A DNA stretch of 64,000 nt, taken from positions 6,522,272 through 6,586,271 of the forward strand of contig CM034394.1 of NCBI GenBank assembly GCA_019925095.2. The letters run 5' to 3'. Source of the stretch: Dendrolimus kikuchii. Its lineage: Eukaryota; Arthropoda; Insecta; Lepidoptera; Lasiocampidae. The notes under the pieces were generated by a model. The model worked only from the letters and a program-made list of their open reading frames with translations. It searched no databases and was not told the origin of the DNA. Positions 30,438 through 42,216 of this stretch are shown here, piece after piece. Position 1 is the first letter of the stretch. The number at the start of each line of letters is the position of its first letter. A program made the position numbers and the translations under genes.

Positions 30438-32641
30438 TTACTAAACTTGACTGACTACTGAACTTGACTAAACACAAGAAATCCCGCTGTAAGAATTCTC
30501 TCTTTTATCTTTCTCTATTTCAGAACTATTTTACTGTTCCTTCAGTTTTTCGAAACAGAATGGTAAGTAAAGAAAAATGTAACTTCCATTTTTCTTGAAA
30601 TGAAAAACAAAATATGTACTCTCATAAAACTTGTGATTCCAGAACCACTTAGTACGTTATTTTAAGATGAGGCACAGAATATCGTGGTTCCTTTAGGCCG
30701 GGTTTGGATGAAAATATTTACATTGGAGCTGCGTCCAGCGTCTTGTAATTAGTTTGAATGTTTACATTACTCGCTACGGTCTCCCAAGACACGCCTTAAA
30801 ACTGTGTACATAGGTTACACGGAGGAATTGGGACCGTGTCTTCTCATAAAGTTTGGTGGGAGATATTTTTCGTTGTAAGGATATTACACCGCTGCTTAAA
30901 GTGTAATTGTTTTTGTAGTATCCATACACCAGTGGCGTGGACTTCATACAATTCAATTCCTCACAGCCTACCTTTAATAAACTAGCGAAGTGACCAAAAG
31001 TTCGAAAGCGCCATTCATTACTAATTCAAATGTATTATTACTAGTGTCTCTATAAATTAACTAGCAATCAAAATGTCGTAAGCGCCATGGATTTATAGGC
31101 GTTTACATTTTTTATTCATGCATATATTATTACTATCTCTTACACTCGGCGGTGTTTCACACGTATTGAAATAGCAACTCATAACCCGATCGGGCACCAG
31201 CTTTTGTTTCGAAATATGCGGTAAGATTGCAAAATTAATAATAGAAATCGGTAATTAGAAAATACATCGCAAGTGTAGACGTTTTTAATTAGCTCCACTG
31301 ATTACTTGCTTTTTAATATGCCGATAATGGGGTTTTAATTTCTTCTACAGCGGTTTAGTCGGCGCTTGCAGTGAACGATATGTTTTTTCAACCGGCTTAC
31401 CCTATCCGAATTTCCACCCTTTGCCACTGCCATACATATATATGCATAAATAATCAGAAATATATATATCTTGCTACAAGTAAAATATGAACTACGTCTT
31501 GTTGTTGAATAAGTTTAAATTCACTTCTAAATTTTAATTAAACAACATGTACTCGGATATACCAACAAATAGAGATTTCAAAAGTATATTATGAATATTT
31601 CTACACTTAATCAGTGCATAAAAACTTAAAGTTTAAATTACAAATTATACTGCAAAAAAAAAACTTAGAAATTAAATATTTCAAAATAAATTTTAAATTA
31701 CATTTAATATTTTTAAATTTTTGACAGTCTGTTTCAAAGTTCAACTTTATTGGCTCCAAAAGGGCTTCAAGGATTTCTATGAAAATTTTGGCGATTAAAT
31801 TAAAAAAACATTACAAGTTTTTTAATTTCGATATCTTACAGGGTTCAAAAATATAAAGCGCCACTCTAAAGAACTATTCAAAATAAAGTTGCAAATAAAT
31901 AGATAACTCTTTATTGTACACCAATACAAAAAGGGACTTACAGACTGGTCTTATTCATATTGAGTTAGAGTAAGTATGAAAGCTTCTTTAACGACCTCAT
32001 ACATAGATAGCATTTCTGTCATTTCTACAAATGTAGTAGGTATATAATTAATACAGCATACAACAAAGATTATATGTGTCAGCAGAATTTCGAGTTGGAC
32101 GCACGTATTCCGTTATATTATATGTAATTCTATTCTATTCCCAGACTTTATCTAATTGTAGGTCTCCGGAGTCCCAAGTTGCGTGCGGTATTACGGCTAC
32201 ACGATGTTGTAAGAGCGAAAAGGACTTTATATAGCTTAGGAATTGAGTCAAGGCCAAGGTCATTTTAGTTAGTATAGAGAAAATTTATACTTTAAGTAGT
32301 TTTTGGTGACGGATTCGATCGCATTAAAAATGAATATATAAGGGGATAGTGGCAGACAAGTAGAACAACGTATTACTAGTTGCAGCAATGCGCGAGCTTT
32401 TATTCCCGTATTTTAATATTGTGAATATTAACACCGTACAATTTAAATAAAGTGAAACGTACCTATCAGAGCGGTTTCGTGTTATTCACACGCGTCGTCC
32501 AGTCGTCATCTATACTCTTCTTTCATTCGTCATTTCTTTCACACTATGGTCTCGTTCAGAAATATAATCTTAGGTTCATCACATCATGCGTCCAAGATAC
32601 ATCATTCCCACATATATGTCATGAAGTGAATATGTTATAAT
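30438..32641. other. Spacer with no gene recognised
   Basis: AT-rich DNA. One block (31947-31995, TCTTATTCATATTGAGTTAG) resembles the left arm of the hairpin at 58285-58367. There is no ORF above 62 codons and no other repeat partner. Confidence 0.45.
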
Positions 32642-32908
32642 ATTTTTTTAAATTCTCAGCAGATAAACATACTGGCCCACGTGATGGGAAGTGATTATTA
32701 ACGTGCTACCAATGTGCTTACGCTCTCTAAAAGTAGACTGAAATCTGGCCACTAATGTCGTAACGCAGCTCAAGGTTATTACGGCGGGGTGGTAGCCATC
32801 CAGATGGGCAAATACTCTACCACCTAGCTTTGGGTTATATTGTTACCTCTTACGACACAACGCCTGGCCTCAGGAAATTGTATTCTTTCTCCGTTCCTGC
32901 CTAGATAA
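32642..32908 (-). repeat. SINE family B, diverged
   Basis: Minus-strand copy with TAAATTCTCAGCAGATAAAC, CTCTACCACCTAGCTTTGGG and AGGAAATTGTATTCTTTCTC. The central TCCATAGGCGATGG core is lost. Confidence 0.75.
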
Positions 32909-33073
32909 ATTCGTAAAAAAGTTGAAGTTATTTTTTATTTCAAAATACCTAATGATAAATACTCGTATGTTCATCTAGCAAAGCGAAGGTGGAACTAATC
33001 ATGAGAGTAACAGATTAAAATTGTCTCTCTCATGTCAACGCCGTGGCGATGTATTTGTAAGTGAATTGTAACC

Positions 33074-33487
33074 GTGGCACCAATAAAACGCACTCGGAGC
33101 GGCATCGTTTCTATTATAATCATCTGTCACTCTTGGTCAGTACTTTTTACCGAAAGAAAAGTACTCCGTGTTCTAGTCTATACCCCTGGCAACGTGTATG
33201 CAAAATTTCGTGACGATCTGTTGCGTAGTAGTAGAAGAGAACGTCACAAACAAACTCACTTTGATCTGCTTATGTCTCTCCGCCAGGGTCTTCTTCCTCT
33301 TTATCGCTACGAGGAGGTTGAGGCCTTGAGGTTTTATCTCTACCCCGGCTGCAACTCAGTGGGCAAGTTCCCACCGGTAACTGGGTTTGAAGCCACTGGA
33401 ACCTTGTACGCTTGGCAATGGCTTCGCAGGAGCGTTGACAGATCTACGGCTTCCGATACCCTTCGCGGAATTTACAAAATTAGTTAG
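33074..33487 (+). CDS. Unrecognised 137-codon ORF
   Basis: The longest unexplained ORF outside the BEL element. The first third (to about 33260) resembles the dispersed motif GTGTATGCAAAATTTCGTGA ... CACAAACAAACTCAC found in short lepidopteran-type repeats. The rest (codons about 60-137) has a mixed composition with aromatic residues (FYLYPGCNSVGKFPPVTGFE) and moderate GC. I recognise no family. It could be a chance ORF through a repeat or a fragment of a transposon protein. No promoter, splice site or neighbour supports expression. Confidence 0.15.
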   Translation: MAPIKRTRSGIVSIIIICHSWSVLFTERKVLRVLVYTPGNVYAKFRDDLLRSSRRERHKQTHFDLLMSLRQGLLPLYRYEEVEALRFYLYPGCNSVGKFPPVTGFEATGTLYAWQWLRRSVDRSTASDTLRGIYKIS

Positions 33488-33793
33488 GATTCCCTAAAGT
33501 TCTTAACTTTTCAAGGTTTCGTAACCATTTTGGTATAAAAAAAAAACCTTGACAGATTCGTCATGTCCGTACATCCATTTGTCATGCTGTTCATCAATAT
33601 CTTAGTCATTGTTATCTAAATCTTTAGTAATAGGTAATCAAAGTAGCAGTGAATTTTATTAGTATAATTGGGTATTTGACACACATTACAATAAATTCTG
33701 AAATAGTATTCATATAAAAAAGCAGGCGTCAAAATAGCTTTTTATCGTCTTACTTTCAAGAAATAAAAATAATTTTAATTATAGTTTAAACAT

Positions 33794-34125
33794 AACTAGG
33801 AGTCGCCCGTGCTCGAAATTCGACCATAATAATTAATGTCAAAGACTATATATACTTCTATAATCACAGATTTCGCCAAGGCTACACTCTTAATTTGACT
33901 TGAACAATAAACAAAAGAGTATGTGCGTGTGTGTCAAGTACATGATAGTGTGTGTAATGGTTTTTAATTAATTTAATGTATTTTTATGCATAATTTAAAA
34001 AAAAATAGAATTCGTCGCTTCTTCTCTATATAAATTATAAGTGAGCGAAATTTCATACTCCTCCGTCCGCACAATTTTCGTATAAATGGGTACAAAGTTT
34101 TTCCTTCACGTATTAATATATAGAT
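33794..34125 (+). mobile_element. Short element ACTAG...TAGAT, copy 1
   Basis: About 330 bp, aligned end to end with 41389-41716. Shared blocks are AATAATTAATGTCAAAGACT, TATAATCACAGATTTCGCC, GAACAATAAACAAAAGAGT, GTCGCTTCTTCTCTATATAA and GTACAAAGTTTTT. It begins ACTAGGAGTCGCCCG and ends TATATAGAT. Non-coding. Confidence 0.75.
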
Positions 34126-35224
34126 TTAATAAGCTATTTATTTTAAGAAGGCTATGATGTTTTGTACCATGGTAAAAAATGCCTCACTTGATTCCATTGA
34201 CATGTACCTAATTATGTACATTTCAAAGAACGTATATCGAATTTTCATTACAGATATTTCGATGTTTCAATATGTTCCCCACACCACTATATACGTAATA
34301 ATTGAAAATTCTATTTTTAGGAGTCACATGATCAACATACAACCTACACTGGTTATCAATGAATTTGTTGAAGATATATTAAACTTGAACATTAATAGTA
34401 CCGAATAACCTTCAACCTGTTTCCATTGTAACACGTATAACCTTAACCGTTTATATCCACGAACCAAGTTTAATTAGTCCTCGGTAGAACAATACGTTCT
34501 TATTATCAAATAATTGACAAACTAATATTAAACGCAAAGTTCATTCGGGTAGTTATGTTGTCAGCTTTAAATATTTTACATAATACTTCGCAAATGGCTT
34601 GATGGTAATAACTGAATTAAATTATCGACTTAGTACATGATAGAACATAATAATAATAAAGTAGTAACTTCCATCGATTCTAAATACATATGTTTTAATA
34701 AACATAATATTATGTGTATCAAATGATAAATTAAATGTATAAAGGCCAAAGCCCCTGTTACCGCCAATATAGAAAAAAAGCTAATGTCAAAAAAGAGTGA
34801 TCACTCACAGTGACATTTTGTATTCTTCCCGCGCCTATTCGTTGCTCGTCCTCCCCCGTAACGCTTCCTTCTCGCATCCCAATAAGTTTATTTAAATAAA
34901 ATAATAAATAAATAATCGGCAGACAAACACACATATTGTATTTAAAAGTGGCTTATTCTCGTTCTGTATCACCGCCGTAAAATATCCCAATCCGGGTTTC
35001 TTACTTTTCGGAATGCAGTGGCCAGTACTACGATTATACAATGACAATACTATCAAAACATTATTTACAAGGCTACAAATGTTTTCGACTAGCTATAGGT
35101 AGGTCTTTTTTAAATCTTTTATAATATCACTAGAGTTTATCCCGAGGCTGTGCCGCAGGTCAACCTCTAGTGCGTGCCTCTTGTTTAAAGAGGTTACAAC
35201 ACAGGTTACATTGTATTAATTTTT
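34126..35224. other. Spacer, no supported gene
   Basis: Contains an 84-codon plus-strand ORF (34154-34408) in AT-rich DNA with no recognisable motif. I would not annotate it. Confidence 0.4.
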
Positions 35225-35713
35225 TATGTTACTGCTATTTGCCCCGGAAGATTCACTTCATTTTATATCGCAAACTATCCCATCTCCCGGATGAAAAGTA
35301 TCTATGCTAATTTTCGGTATTAAAACTACATAAAATATGTACACCAATTTACCAAATCGACCACATTGATCACATTAACCACATCAACCACACCGACCAA
35401 ATCGACCAAATCGACCAAAATGACCAAATTAACCAAAATGACGAAAATGACAAATCACAAAATAAAAACCAATCCTACTTTCTGAGATAATCTTTACATA
35501 AATCTATCCCCAAACTTATCCCATTATCCGGGATGAAAAGTATCCCTTGTCCACCCAAAATTAAATATGTACCGAACTTCAGTCAAATTGGTTCAATAGT
35601 TTTTCCGTAAATGCATATATATATGAATGGCAGCCAAATCGGTCCAGTAGTTTTTCCGTGAAAATGGAACAGACAGACAGAGTTACTTTCGCATTTATAA
35701 TATTAATAGAGAT
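35225..35713. mobile_element. Short lepidopteran-type element with 9-bp minisatellite
   Basis: Has CCCATCTCCCGGATGAAAAG near 35280 and a repeat of it near 35520 (CCATTATCCGGGATGAAAAG), the text AATCGGTCCAGTAGTTTTTC, and an end at TATAATATTAATAGAGAT. A minisatellite lies at 35351-35458. Confidence 0.6.
35351..35458 (+). repeat. 9-bp minisatellite, 12 units
   Basis: Twelve consecutive nonamers of the form ACCAAATCG / ACCACATTG / ACCAAAATG with no length change. Position 1 is always A and position 2 always C except in variant ATC. Total 108 bp. Confidence 0.85.
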
Positions 35714-35719
35714 AAAATT

Positions 35720-36095
35720 GTAAAAAAGTTGTCTTGCTTTTTGTGTTTCTCTGTTTGTTCGGGATTCACGTAAAAACTGCTAAGCCGACTTCGATGCGGT
35801 TTCCGCTGATACATCGCAAATTCCCGGAATTAAAATCTGCGTTACTTTATATCACGGGAATTCCCCGGGACTTTTCTTGGGAGCGGTATAAATTGGCCCG
35901 GTTGAAAAAAAAATCGGATTCCGTTGTAATATTTTCACTAATCAATAGCAAATTATCTGTCATAAAATCAGTGATATTTCATATCCCAGGAACCCCCCGC
36001 CGGATATTTCCCGGGAGTGGTTTCAAGTTGTTAGGACACGTATAAATTAACTTATTCCATCCAACATAGACGAACTCGCTGGCGAATCCTAGTAT
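35720..36095 (+). repeat. CCCGGGA-rich element (family G)
   Basis: GTTTGTTCGGGATTCACGTA, CCGACTTCGATGCGGTTTCC, GGGAATTCCCCGGGAC and TTTCCCGGGAGTGGTTTCAA. It is the inverted relative of 55318-55795 and shares its start with 53038-53315. Confidence 0.65.
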
Positions 36096-36377
36096 TGTGT
36101 AAAATTGACTTTAATTTGGATACTTGAAATCTATTGCTGGCAACATTAGCAAGATCAGGTAGTCACAAGTGCTTTCTTCGAGAATACAATCGACGAACTT
36201 CTCAGCACGCCATTTAAACTTCGCAAAATAGCTTTTCAGTTAATAGTAGTCATTTGGGAACAGCCCGCTTGAATTTTGGCCTCGTTATATCTTCCTCTTA
36301 CTCGATTGTGGATTTAGCATTCTCTTACAATGTTTGATTTTTACCTACTATTCAGTTATGGTGCATTATTTCATTTC

Positions 36378-36618
36378 TGCAAGAACGGAGAAAGAATACA
36401 ATTTCCTGCAGCCCGGCGGCTATCACCCCTGGTCTAGAGGATGCCGCCTTAACAACCTTGTGTTGTGTTCCCGGCATTGGTGGCCAGGTTCCAGTCTCCC
36501 TTTACAGAGCGGCAGCACATTAGTAGCACCTTTGGTTTACAAATGTCCATAGGCGATGCTAACCGTTTTCCATCAGGTGGACCGTTTGTCTGTCTGTTGA
36601 ACTTATGCAATAAAAAAC
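36378..36618 (+). repeat. SINE family B, internal deletion
   Basis: CTGCAAGAACGGAGAAAGAA to ATGCAATAAAAAACA. It lacks the AACCCACAGCCAGG segment. Confidence 0.8.
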
Positions 36619-37119
36619 AATGGTGACAAATGGTGACAATATTTGCACTTACGTAGTGCTGCAAGATATGAAAACAAGGAGATAATAATAATAGTACGAA
36701 TTTTAATGGATTGAATATGAAGGCTGTCTTGGTAACGCTGGTATAATACACCAGTATCATAGTAACGGGACGGTTATCACAGTAATCTATTAGGATAATA
36801 CTTCACTGTAGATATTGAACTATGTTATATTTATAACTAAGCTACTCACGTTGTTACGTCAATGATCTTGATATTATACGACTTAAAAGTCTCAGTTTCA
36901 GTATGTAAGTATAAATGATCTATTCGCTTTAAAGAAACGTAAAGAATGATCTAGAATTTTTTAGAGTAATTGCCACTTTGTCCATTACACTAAAAAAATC
37001 AAATAATCAATCTAATCATGTCAGCTCTTAAATGTCCATTGATGCGCTCTCAGCTCTCTTTTGAATAATTTCATAACAGTACATTATGTAGCAATGCCAT
37101 CTCATAGTTCTTATTATAT

Positions 37120-37640
37120 TGCAGTCTCTATGTGAAATTAAAATTAAAAGGACAGGTCTATAAATCCATCATTAGATCTGTCCTTTTGTATGGCAGTGAA
37201 GCGTGGCCTGTACTTGAGCGACACAAGCAAGAACATTGTGTCACGGAGATGAATATGCTGCGATGGATGTGTGGAGTGACGCGGAAAGACCGCGTCAGAA
37301 CCTCCCGCATGCGTGGCAGTCTTTGTGTCCGTGACATAGCAGACAAACTGCAAGTGTCGCTTACGCTGTTACGGCCACGTTTTACGGAGGTTGGCTAATT
37401 TTGCAGGGAAAAAATGTCTAGCCATGCTCCCTCCGCAGGTCCCGGTCCCGGTCCTGCCCTGCCCAAGAAATGTTAGCTTAACGTTGTGAAGGATGACATG
37501 CGTACCAATGGTTTCAAAATGGGGGATACTAAAGACCGCGCGAAGAGGAGTAGAAAAAGTAGGAAAGCGGTCCCTGGGTGTCGTAGTGAACGCTCCGAAC
37601 GCAACCGGAATTTAACGCTCGGATGATGATGAAGATAATT
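37120..37640 (+). pseudogene. RTE-type LINE ORF, C-terminal remnant (family RTE-C)
   Basis: 37132-37398 (88 codons) reads LKGQVYKSIIRSVLLYGSEA, then NMLRWMCGVTRKDRVR, then GSLCVRDIADKLQVS. These are hallmarks of the segment after the RT core in RTE-clade elements. Past the stop at 37396-37398, degenerate coding continues with KDDMRTNGFKMGDTKDRA near 37480-37540. That segment is also a standard RTE C-terminus, so at least one frame disruption separates the parts. It ends in a short GATGATGATGA tail. Endonuclease and RT catalytic residues are not present. Confidence 0.75.
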
Positions 37641-38504
37641 ACCTATATGTGTGAATAACACTAATTCCTCATACGTTTGATAGTTATTATCTGTATTTAA
37701 CCCTGAATTTTCAATTAAAACTAACCCTCCCTGAGTTTACATAATGGCTGCTAGACTGACACCCCTATAAAAGCCAGACATGTTGGTTCATTATTCCTAA
37801 GTTAGAACAATTCTACATTTCTGTTTGAAGCTACCGTTCAACACCCTTTGTTTTGTCTCCGATCTACGCACCGTTTGTAAGGAAATGCAGCGTATGCTGT
37901 AAAATTCAGAAACTTGACACATCTTTCTTATTGACATGGCCGTGTCTATAAACGATTTAAAATCAATCATTCAAATCATTTTCAGAATTTCAACTTTTTT
38001 TCAAGTATTCCTAAACAGCTATCAATGTTTTAGTTGAGTTTTCATTAAAAATAAAATTCTATTTCTCTTTAAGTAAGCAAAAAAAATACAAATAATGATT
38101 CACTGAAATTAATACGAATTGTAACAAAGTTCCTTAATTACACAAAATCAGCTTGGGAATGTCATTTTCATTACACTAGAGCATAATGTCTGCAAAGAAT
38201 ACTAATTGATATTTTTTGAATTGCAATATTGATAAATTGTTAAGGACAATAGTTTAATCTTCTATACAAAAAAAAAATTATATCTCTGTTTGTGATTTGA
38301 AAACAAATGCCAAAATTTACGTGAAAAATACTATTTCAGTATACCATTTCAATCATAAATAACAGTTTTTACAAATATTCTCTTTCAATGTTTTTGAAAA
38401 TTTGTTTCGAGTAAGCTTGGCAATGGCTTAACGGGTTTCAATAAAAAAAATACTTCTTTTAACAACTATTTTATCTGAAATTCATCATGTATGTTTAATT
38501 TAAA

Positions 38505-38815
38505 CTGCTCCGGGTTCGATTCCAGAAATGATAAATTTCGTAAACAATCTTTTTGTTATTTACTATGTTTTGGTCGTCTTGGATTGGCCCCAGAGTAATC
38601 CGTTGTATATACGAGTGTATCATGCCTATTTGGGTACATACAATTTAACACACACATATCTGCCGGTAAAAAAACATATGTTGCAAAGTTCAGAAAACAT
38701 TAATTCAAAATCCAAGTTTCATTCGAACAAACTGGCAGATATAGCTGCAGCAGACATAAATATAACAAAGAAAAAAATCTATTTTTATGAAACACTTGAA
38801 TAAACTTGAATAAAT
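38505..38815 (+). repeat. tRNA-derived SINE (family T), 3' part
   Basis: Starts within the box B-like block CTCCGGGTTCGATTCCAG. It continues with TTATTTACTATGTTTTGGTC and ATTGGCCCCAGAGTAATCCG, as in 45231-45440. Confidence 0.6.
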
Positions 38816-39223
38816 AATTATTTGTTCTAAAAATACACCTCAATGAGAACAAAATTCTCTTCAGATATAAAAATGACAGACATATTATAAAGAATGGTTG
38901 AAGATAAAGCAGTAAGGCTTACCTCTAATGGTTGTACCCAAACCCATTTGAGATCATAAATACCGTTGAATCCTGATAAGCTCTGAAAGGAGGAACTTTT
39001 TTACCTAAAATCGAAAGGAAAAAGTTAGTTAGCGCCCTTCAAATTCGATCCTGTCTTTGTTTGAAAGTTGATCGCCAATCTAATTTACTTGATTGAGGAA
39101 ATTTCACGTAATAATAGACCGAAAACACGCGCCTTAATCAAAATTTGCAAGAAAGTGTAAGGTAACTCGATGAAATAAGAGTTTTTCTGGCTACTAATTT
39201 TATTATTATATACCTATATACTA

Positions 39224-39656
39224 GCGGCCCCGGCAGACGAAAAAATAAAAATCTAGGACCCGATCCCAGCGCCACCTACCGGGCCCAATTTTGGATTTAA
39301 ACCATCTGGGCACCCACTCAAACACACAAAAACAAAATCATCAAAATCGCTCCAGATGATTAGAAGGATTCTAGAACCCGATCTCAGCTTCACCTACCGG
39401 TTCTAATTGTGAATATAAACCATCCGGGAACCCACTCAAACACACAAAAACAAAATCACCAAAATCTATCCAGGTGATTAGGAGGATTCTAGAACCCGAT
39501 CTCAACGCCATTTACCTGTCCCAACGAGATAAAAAGTATCCTATGTCCGTTTCTTGGTTCTAAGCTACCTCCCCACCAATTTTCAGCCAAATCGGTACAG
39601 CCGTTCTTGAGTTATAAATAGTGTAACTAACACGACTTTCTTTTATATATATAGAT
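39224..39656. mobile_element. Short element ACTAGCGGCC...TATATAGAT with tandem duplication
   Basis: Begins ACTAGCGGCCCCGGCAGACG and ends TTTTATATATATAGAT. Internally 39253-39370 and 39371-39488 are tandem 118-bp units (CTAGGACCCGATCCCAGCGC / CTAGAACCCGATCTCAGC), followed by a partial third unit from 39489. The 3' part has CCAAATCGGTACAGCCGTTC. Confidence 0.7.
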
Positions 39657-39699
39657 AAATAAATAATTCTTTATTATAAACCATTACAGAAATTTAAAG

Positions 39700-39860
39700 A
39701 ATATTTTAACAGCTGTTGAAGGAAAATAACGTGATGAAACCTACACATAACCTATGTTTCAAACCCGTCGATCTACCTTGAATAAGCATGGCGGTGTACA
39801 ATTCGTTACCATATATTTAAATGGTAGACCCGAGTAGTACGTTTATGAGCTGTTATTATT
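39700..39860 (+). repeat. SINE tail fragment
   Basis: TTGAAGGAAAATAACGTGAT and CATGGCGGTGTACAATTCGT correspond to the tail of 24165-24430, strongly diverged. Confidence 0.45.
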
Positions 39861-39932
39861 ATTTTTTATACTAAATTTTCCTATATATAATATATTTCAT
39901 ACAATATTTTGTTGAGCCCAAAAATTTCGTTT

Positions 39933-40556
39933 AAAAAAACCGACTTCAAAAATTAAAAAGTATAAAATAACTTAATAAAGATTTTTGACTAAGAATTTAT
40001 TTAGTTTATTAAAAGATAAAATAATATAACATTTTCTACATCTTGAAGTCGGTGCCGAGAAAACCAAAAAATTACCATATACACTGTTGTAACAACAAAA
40101 TCGGACAAAATATTGTAATTTTTATGGTTTACTTGGCACGGACTTCAAGATGTAGAAAATTTTATATTATTTTGTCTCTTAATAAACTAAATAAATTCTT
40201 AGTCAAAAATCTTTATTGAGTTATTTTATACTTTTTAGTTTTTGAAGTCGATTTTTTTCTAGCTATGTGTAGGCCCATAGCTATAAAGGTGCCGCTCGCC
40301 TTAAAAATGTAGGTCCCAAGAAACGGGAACGGAAAATTTTCATAAAAAAATGTCAATAAAATGAAAACTACTGGGTCAAACTATGTTAAATTTTTAGGAG
40401 ACCAATTGGCAACTATTCCGCATCAAACTAAAAAAGAATCACGTAAATCGGGTTATAAATCTCAGCGTAATCGGTGTACATACATAAAAAAAAAAACAAA
40501 AAAATACCAATCAAATTGAGAAAGAACCTCCTCCTTTTTGAAGTCGGTTAAAGATA
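39933..40556. mobile_element. Foldback element (family D)
   Basis: 39933-40056 and 40137-40257 are inverted copies of about 120 bp that look over 90 percent identical. They share AAAAAGTATAAAATAACT, GATTTTTGACTAAGAATTTA and TTTCTACATCTTGAAGTC. The loop is 80 bp. A longer-range inverted pair, AACCGACTTCAAAAA at 39938 and TTTTTGAAGTCGGTTA ending near 40556, may mark the ends of the whole element. Non-coding. Confidence 0.75.
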
Positions 40557-40596
40557 TACGAATTTGACTTATTATAGAAAGATGAATAATAGACAG

Positions 40597-40858
40597 GGGA
40601 CCATCCACAAATTACGTCTCACGTATTTAATGATTTTGGTCCCCTCTCTCTCTACTCCCTCCCTATCTGACATCACATATTTTGCAATTTTACATCAAAA
40701 AATTGTTAAATTAAAACTGCAGTTCCGTAGCTTAAATATATTAGATTTTGAAATGTGACGTCACGTTTAGAACCCCTCCCACCCTGTCATACTTCGTAGG
40801 CTGCCCCCCCCCAACGTGTGACGTAAATTTACGTATGGCCTGGATGATACTGGGTAGA
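40597..40858. mobile_element. MITE with imperfect terminal inverted repeats
   Basis: Left GGGACCATCCACAAATTACG; right, inverted, GGCCATACGTAAATTTACGT. The interior has CCCCTCTCTC, GTGACGTCACG and a C9 run. From memory this layout (C/G-rich subterminal blocks, GTGACGTCAC) is common in insect MITEs. No coding potential. Confidence 0.5.
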
Positions 40859-41388
40859 CAGACAAATTTCAGTATCCTACCATATTTTTATGCTGTTTAA
40901 ATGTAATACTTAGGTGCCTTTTGCATTGTTTTCTTGTTAAATTTCTAGTTATTTGTTTAACCTTCAGCTCTTTACTAATGTTGAAAACATTATTATGTAT
41001 TTACTTCGTTAATTATAACGGCAAAGATATTTGTGTAAGTGGTGTTTAACTCTAAGTAGGTTTTACATTGCAATGTTTACTGTTAGCTGTAAACCTATTA
41101 TTGTACGCAAATAGTATTTTAAAATAACTGTTGATGACCTTTAAATAAACAAATAAAAATGTCTATAAGTAGTCATGGGAGAATAATAAACAATTAATGA
41201 AGCATAGAAGTAATGTACCAGTAAAAGACCAACTCTGATAGATTTCTAAATCTTGAAAGATTAGATGCAGATATCATTCCTTTCTGTAGATAGAATAGAA
41301 AGTTTGAATTAAGTCTAAAATATACAGTAAATCGTTAAAACATTTTTTATTAGAAAATTTAAAAGTAAAACAGAACAAACTACTTTAT

Positions 41389-41716
41389 ACTAGTGGTCGC
41401 CCGCGGTCCAAATTCGACCTTAATAATTAATGTCAAAGACTATACTTCTATAATCACAGATTTCGCCGACGCTACACTGTTAATTTTACTTGAACAATAA
41501 ACAAAAGAGTTTATATGCGTGTGTGTGTCAAATACATGGTAGTGTGTATAATGTTTTTTTATTGATTTAATGTATTTGTTATCCATAATTAAAAAAAAAT
41601 ATTAGCATTAGTCGCTTCTTCTCTATATAAACTATAATTGTGCGAAATTTCATACTTCTCCGTCCGCGCAATTTTCGTGAAAAGGGGTACAAAGTTTTTA
41701 CTTCACGTATTGATAG
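41389..41716 (+). mobile_element. Short element ACTAG...TAGAG, copy 2
   Basis: Direct-orientation partner of 33794-34125, with the same blocks throughout and only small indels. Opens ACTAGTGGTCGCCCGCGG. Confidence 0.75.
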
Positions 41717-42040
41717 AGAATTAACTAGCTTACTAAATAAACAAAATAGGTACATTAGTAAATAGCTATTTCATTACTTATGTGGATAAATTATTCTGCA
41801 AATAATAAATAACATTGACTCATGTAATATGAATGTAGAAAATGATACACATAACAACCTCTACTTATCTAAGTCATGAATAATAGGCGCTACTCTGAAA
41901 AATTACACTTTGTATTAACCAGCCTCATCAATTATCGTTGAAGTATGAAAAAAATATAAGAAATAATAAATTTACATTGTGGCTGTAAAAGAGTTTTGAA
42001 AATAAACCTTATACTATGCTCAATAGATACTAAAATGCGT

Positions 42041-42054
42041 ATCCGTATATATAA

Positions 42055-42120
<66 letters not shown>

Positions 42121-42143
42121 TTATATATACGGATATATATGTG

Positions 42144-42212
<69 letters not shown>
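42041..42212. repeat. TA microsatellite with a 94-bp perfect palindrome
   Basis: ATCCGTATATATAAG (42041-42055), then 64 bp of alternating TA, then CTTATATATACGGAT (42120-42134), its exact reverse complement. After GTGTATG a second TA tract runs to 42212. Length is likely variable and prone to assembly error. Confidence 0.9.

Positions 42213-42216
<4 letters not shown>

Noticed and set aside
32330..32460. TATA-like TATATAAGGGG as a host promoter with first exon
   Set aside because: TATA-like words are expected by chance in AT-rich DNA, and no exon or ORF follows.
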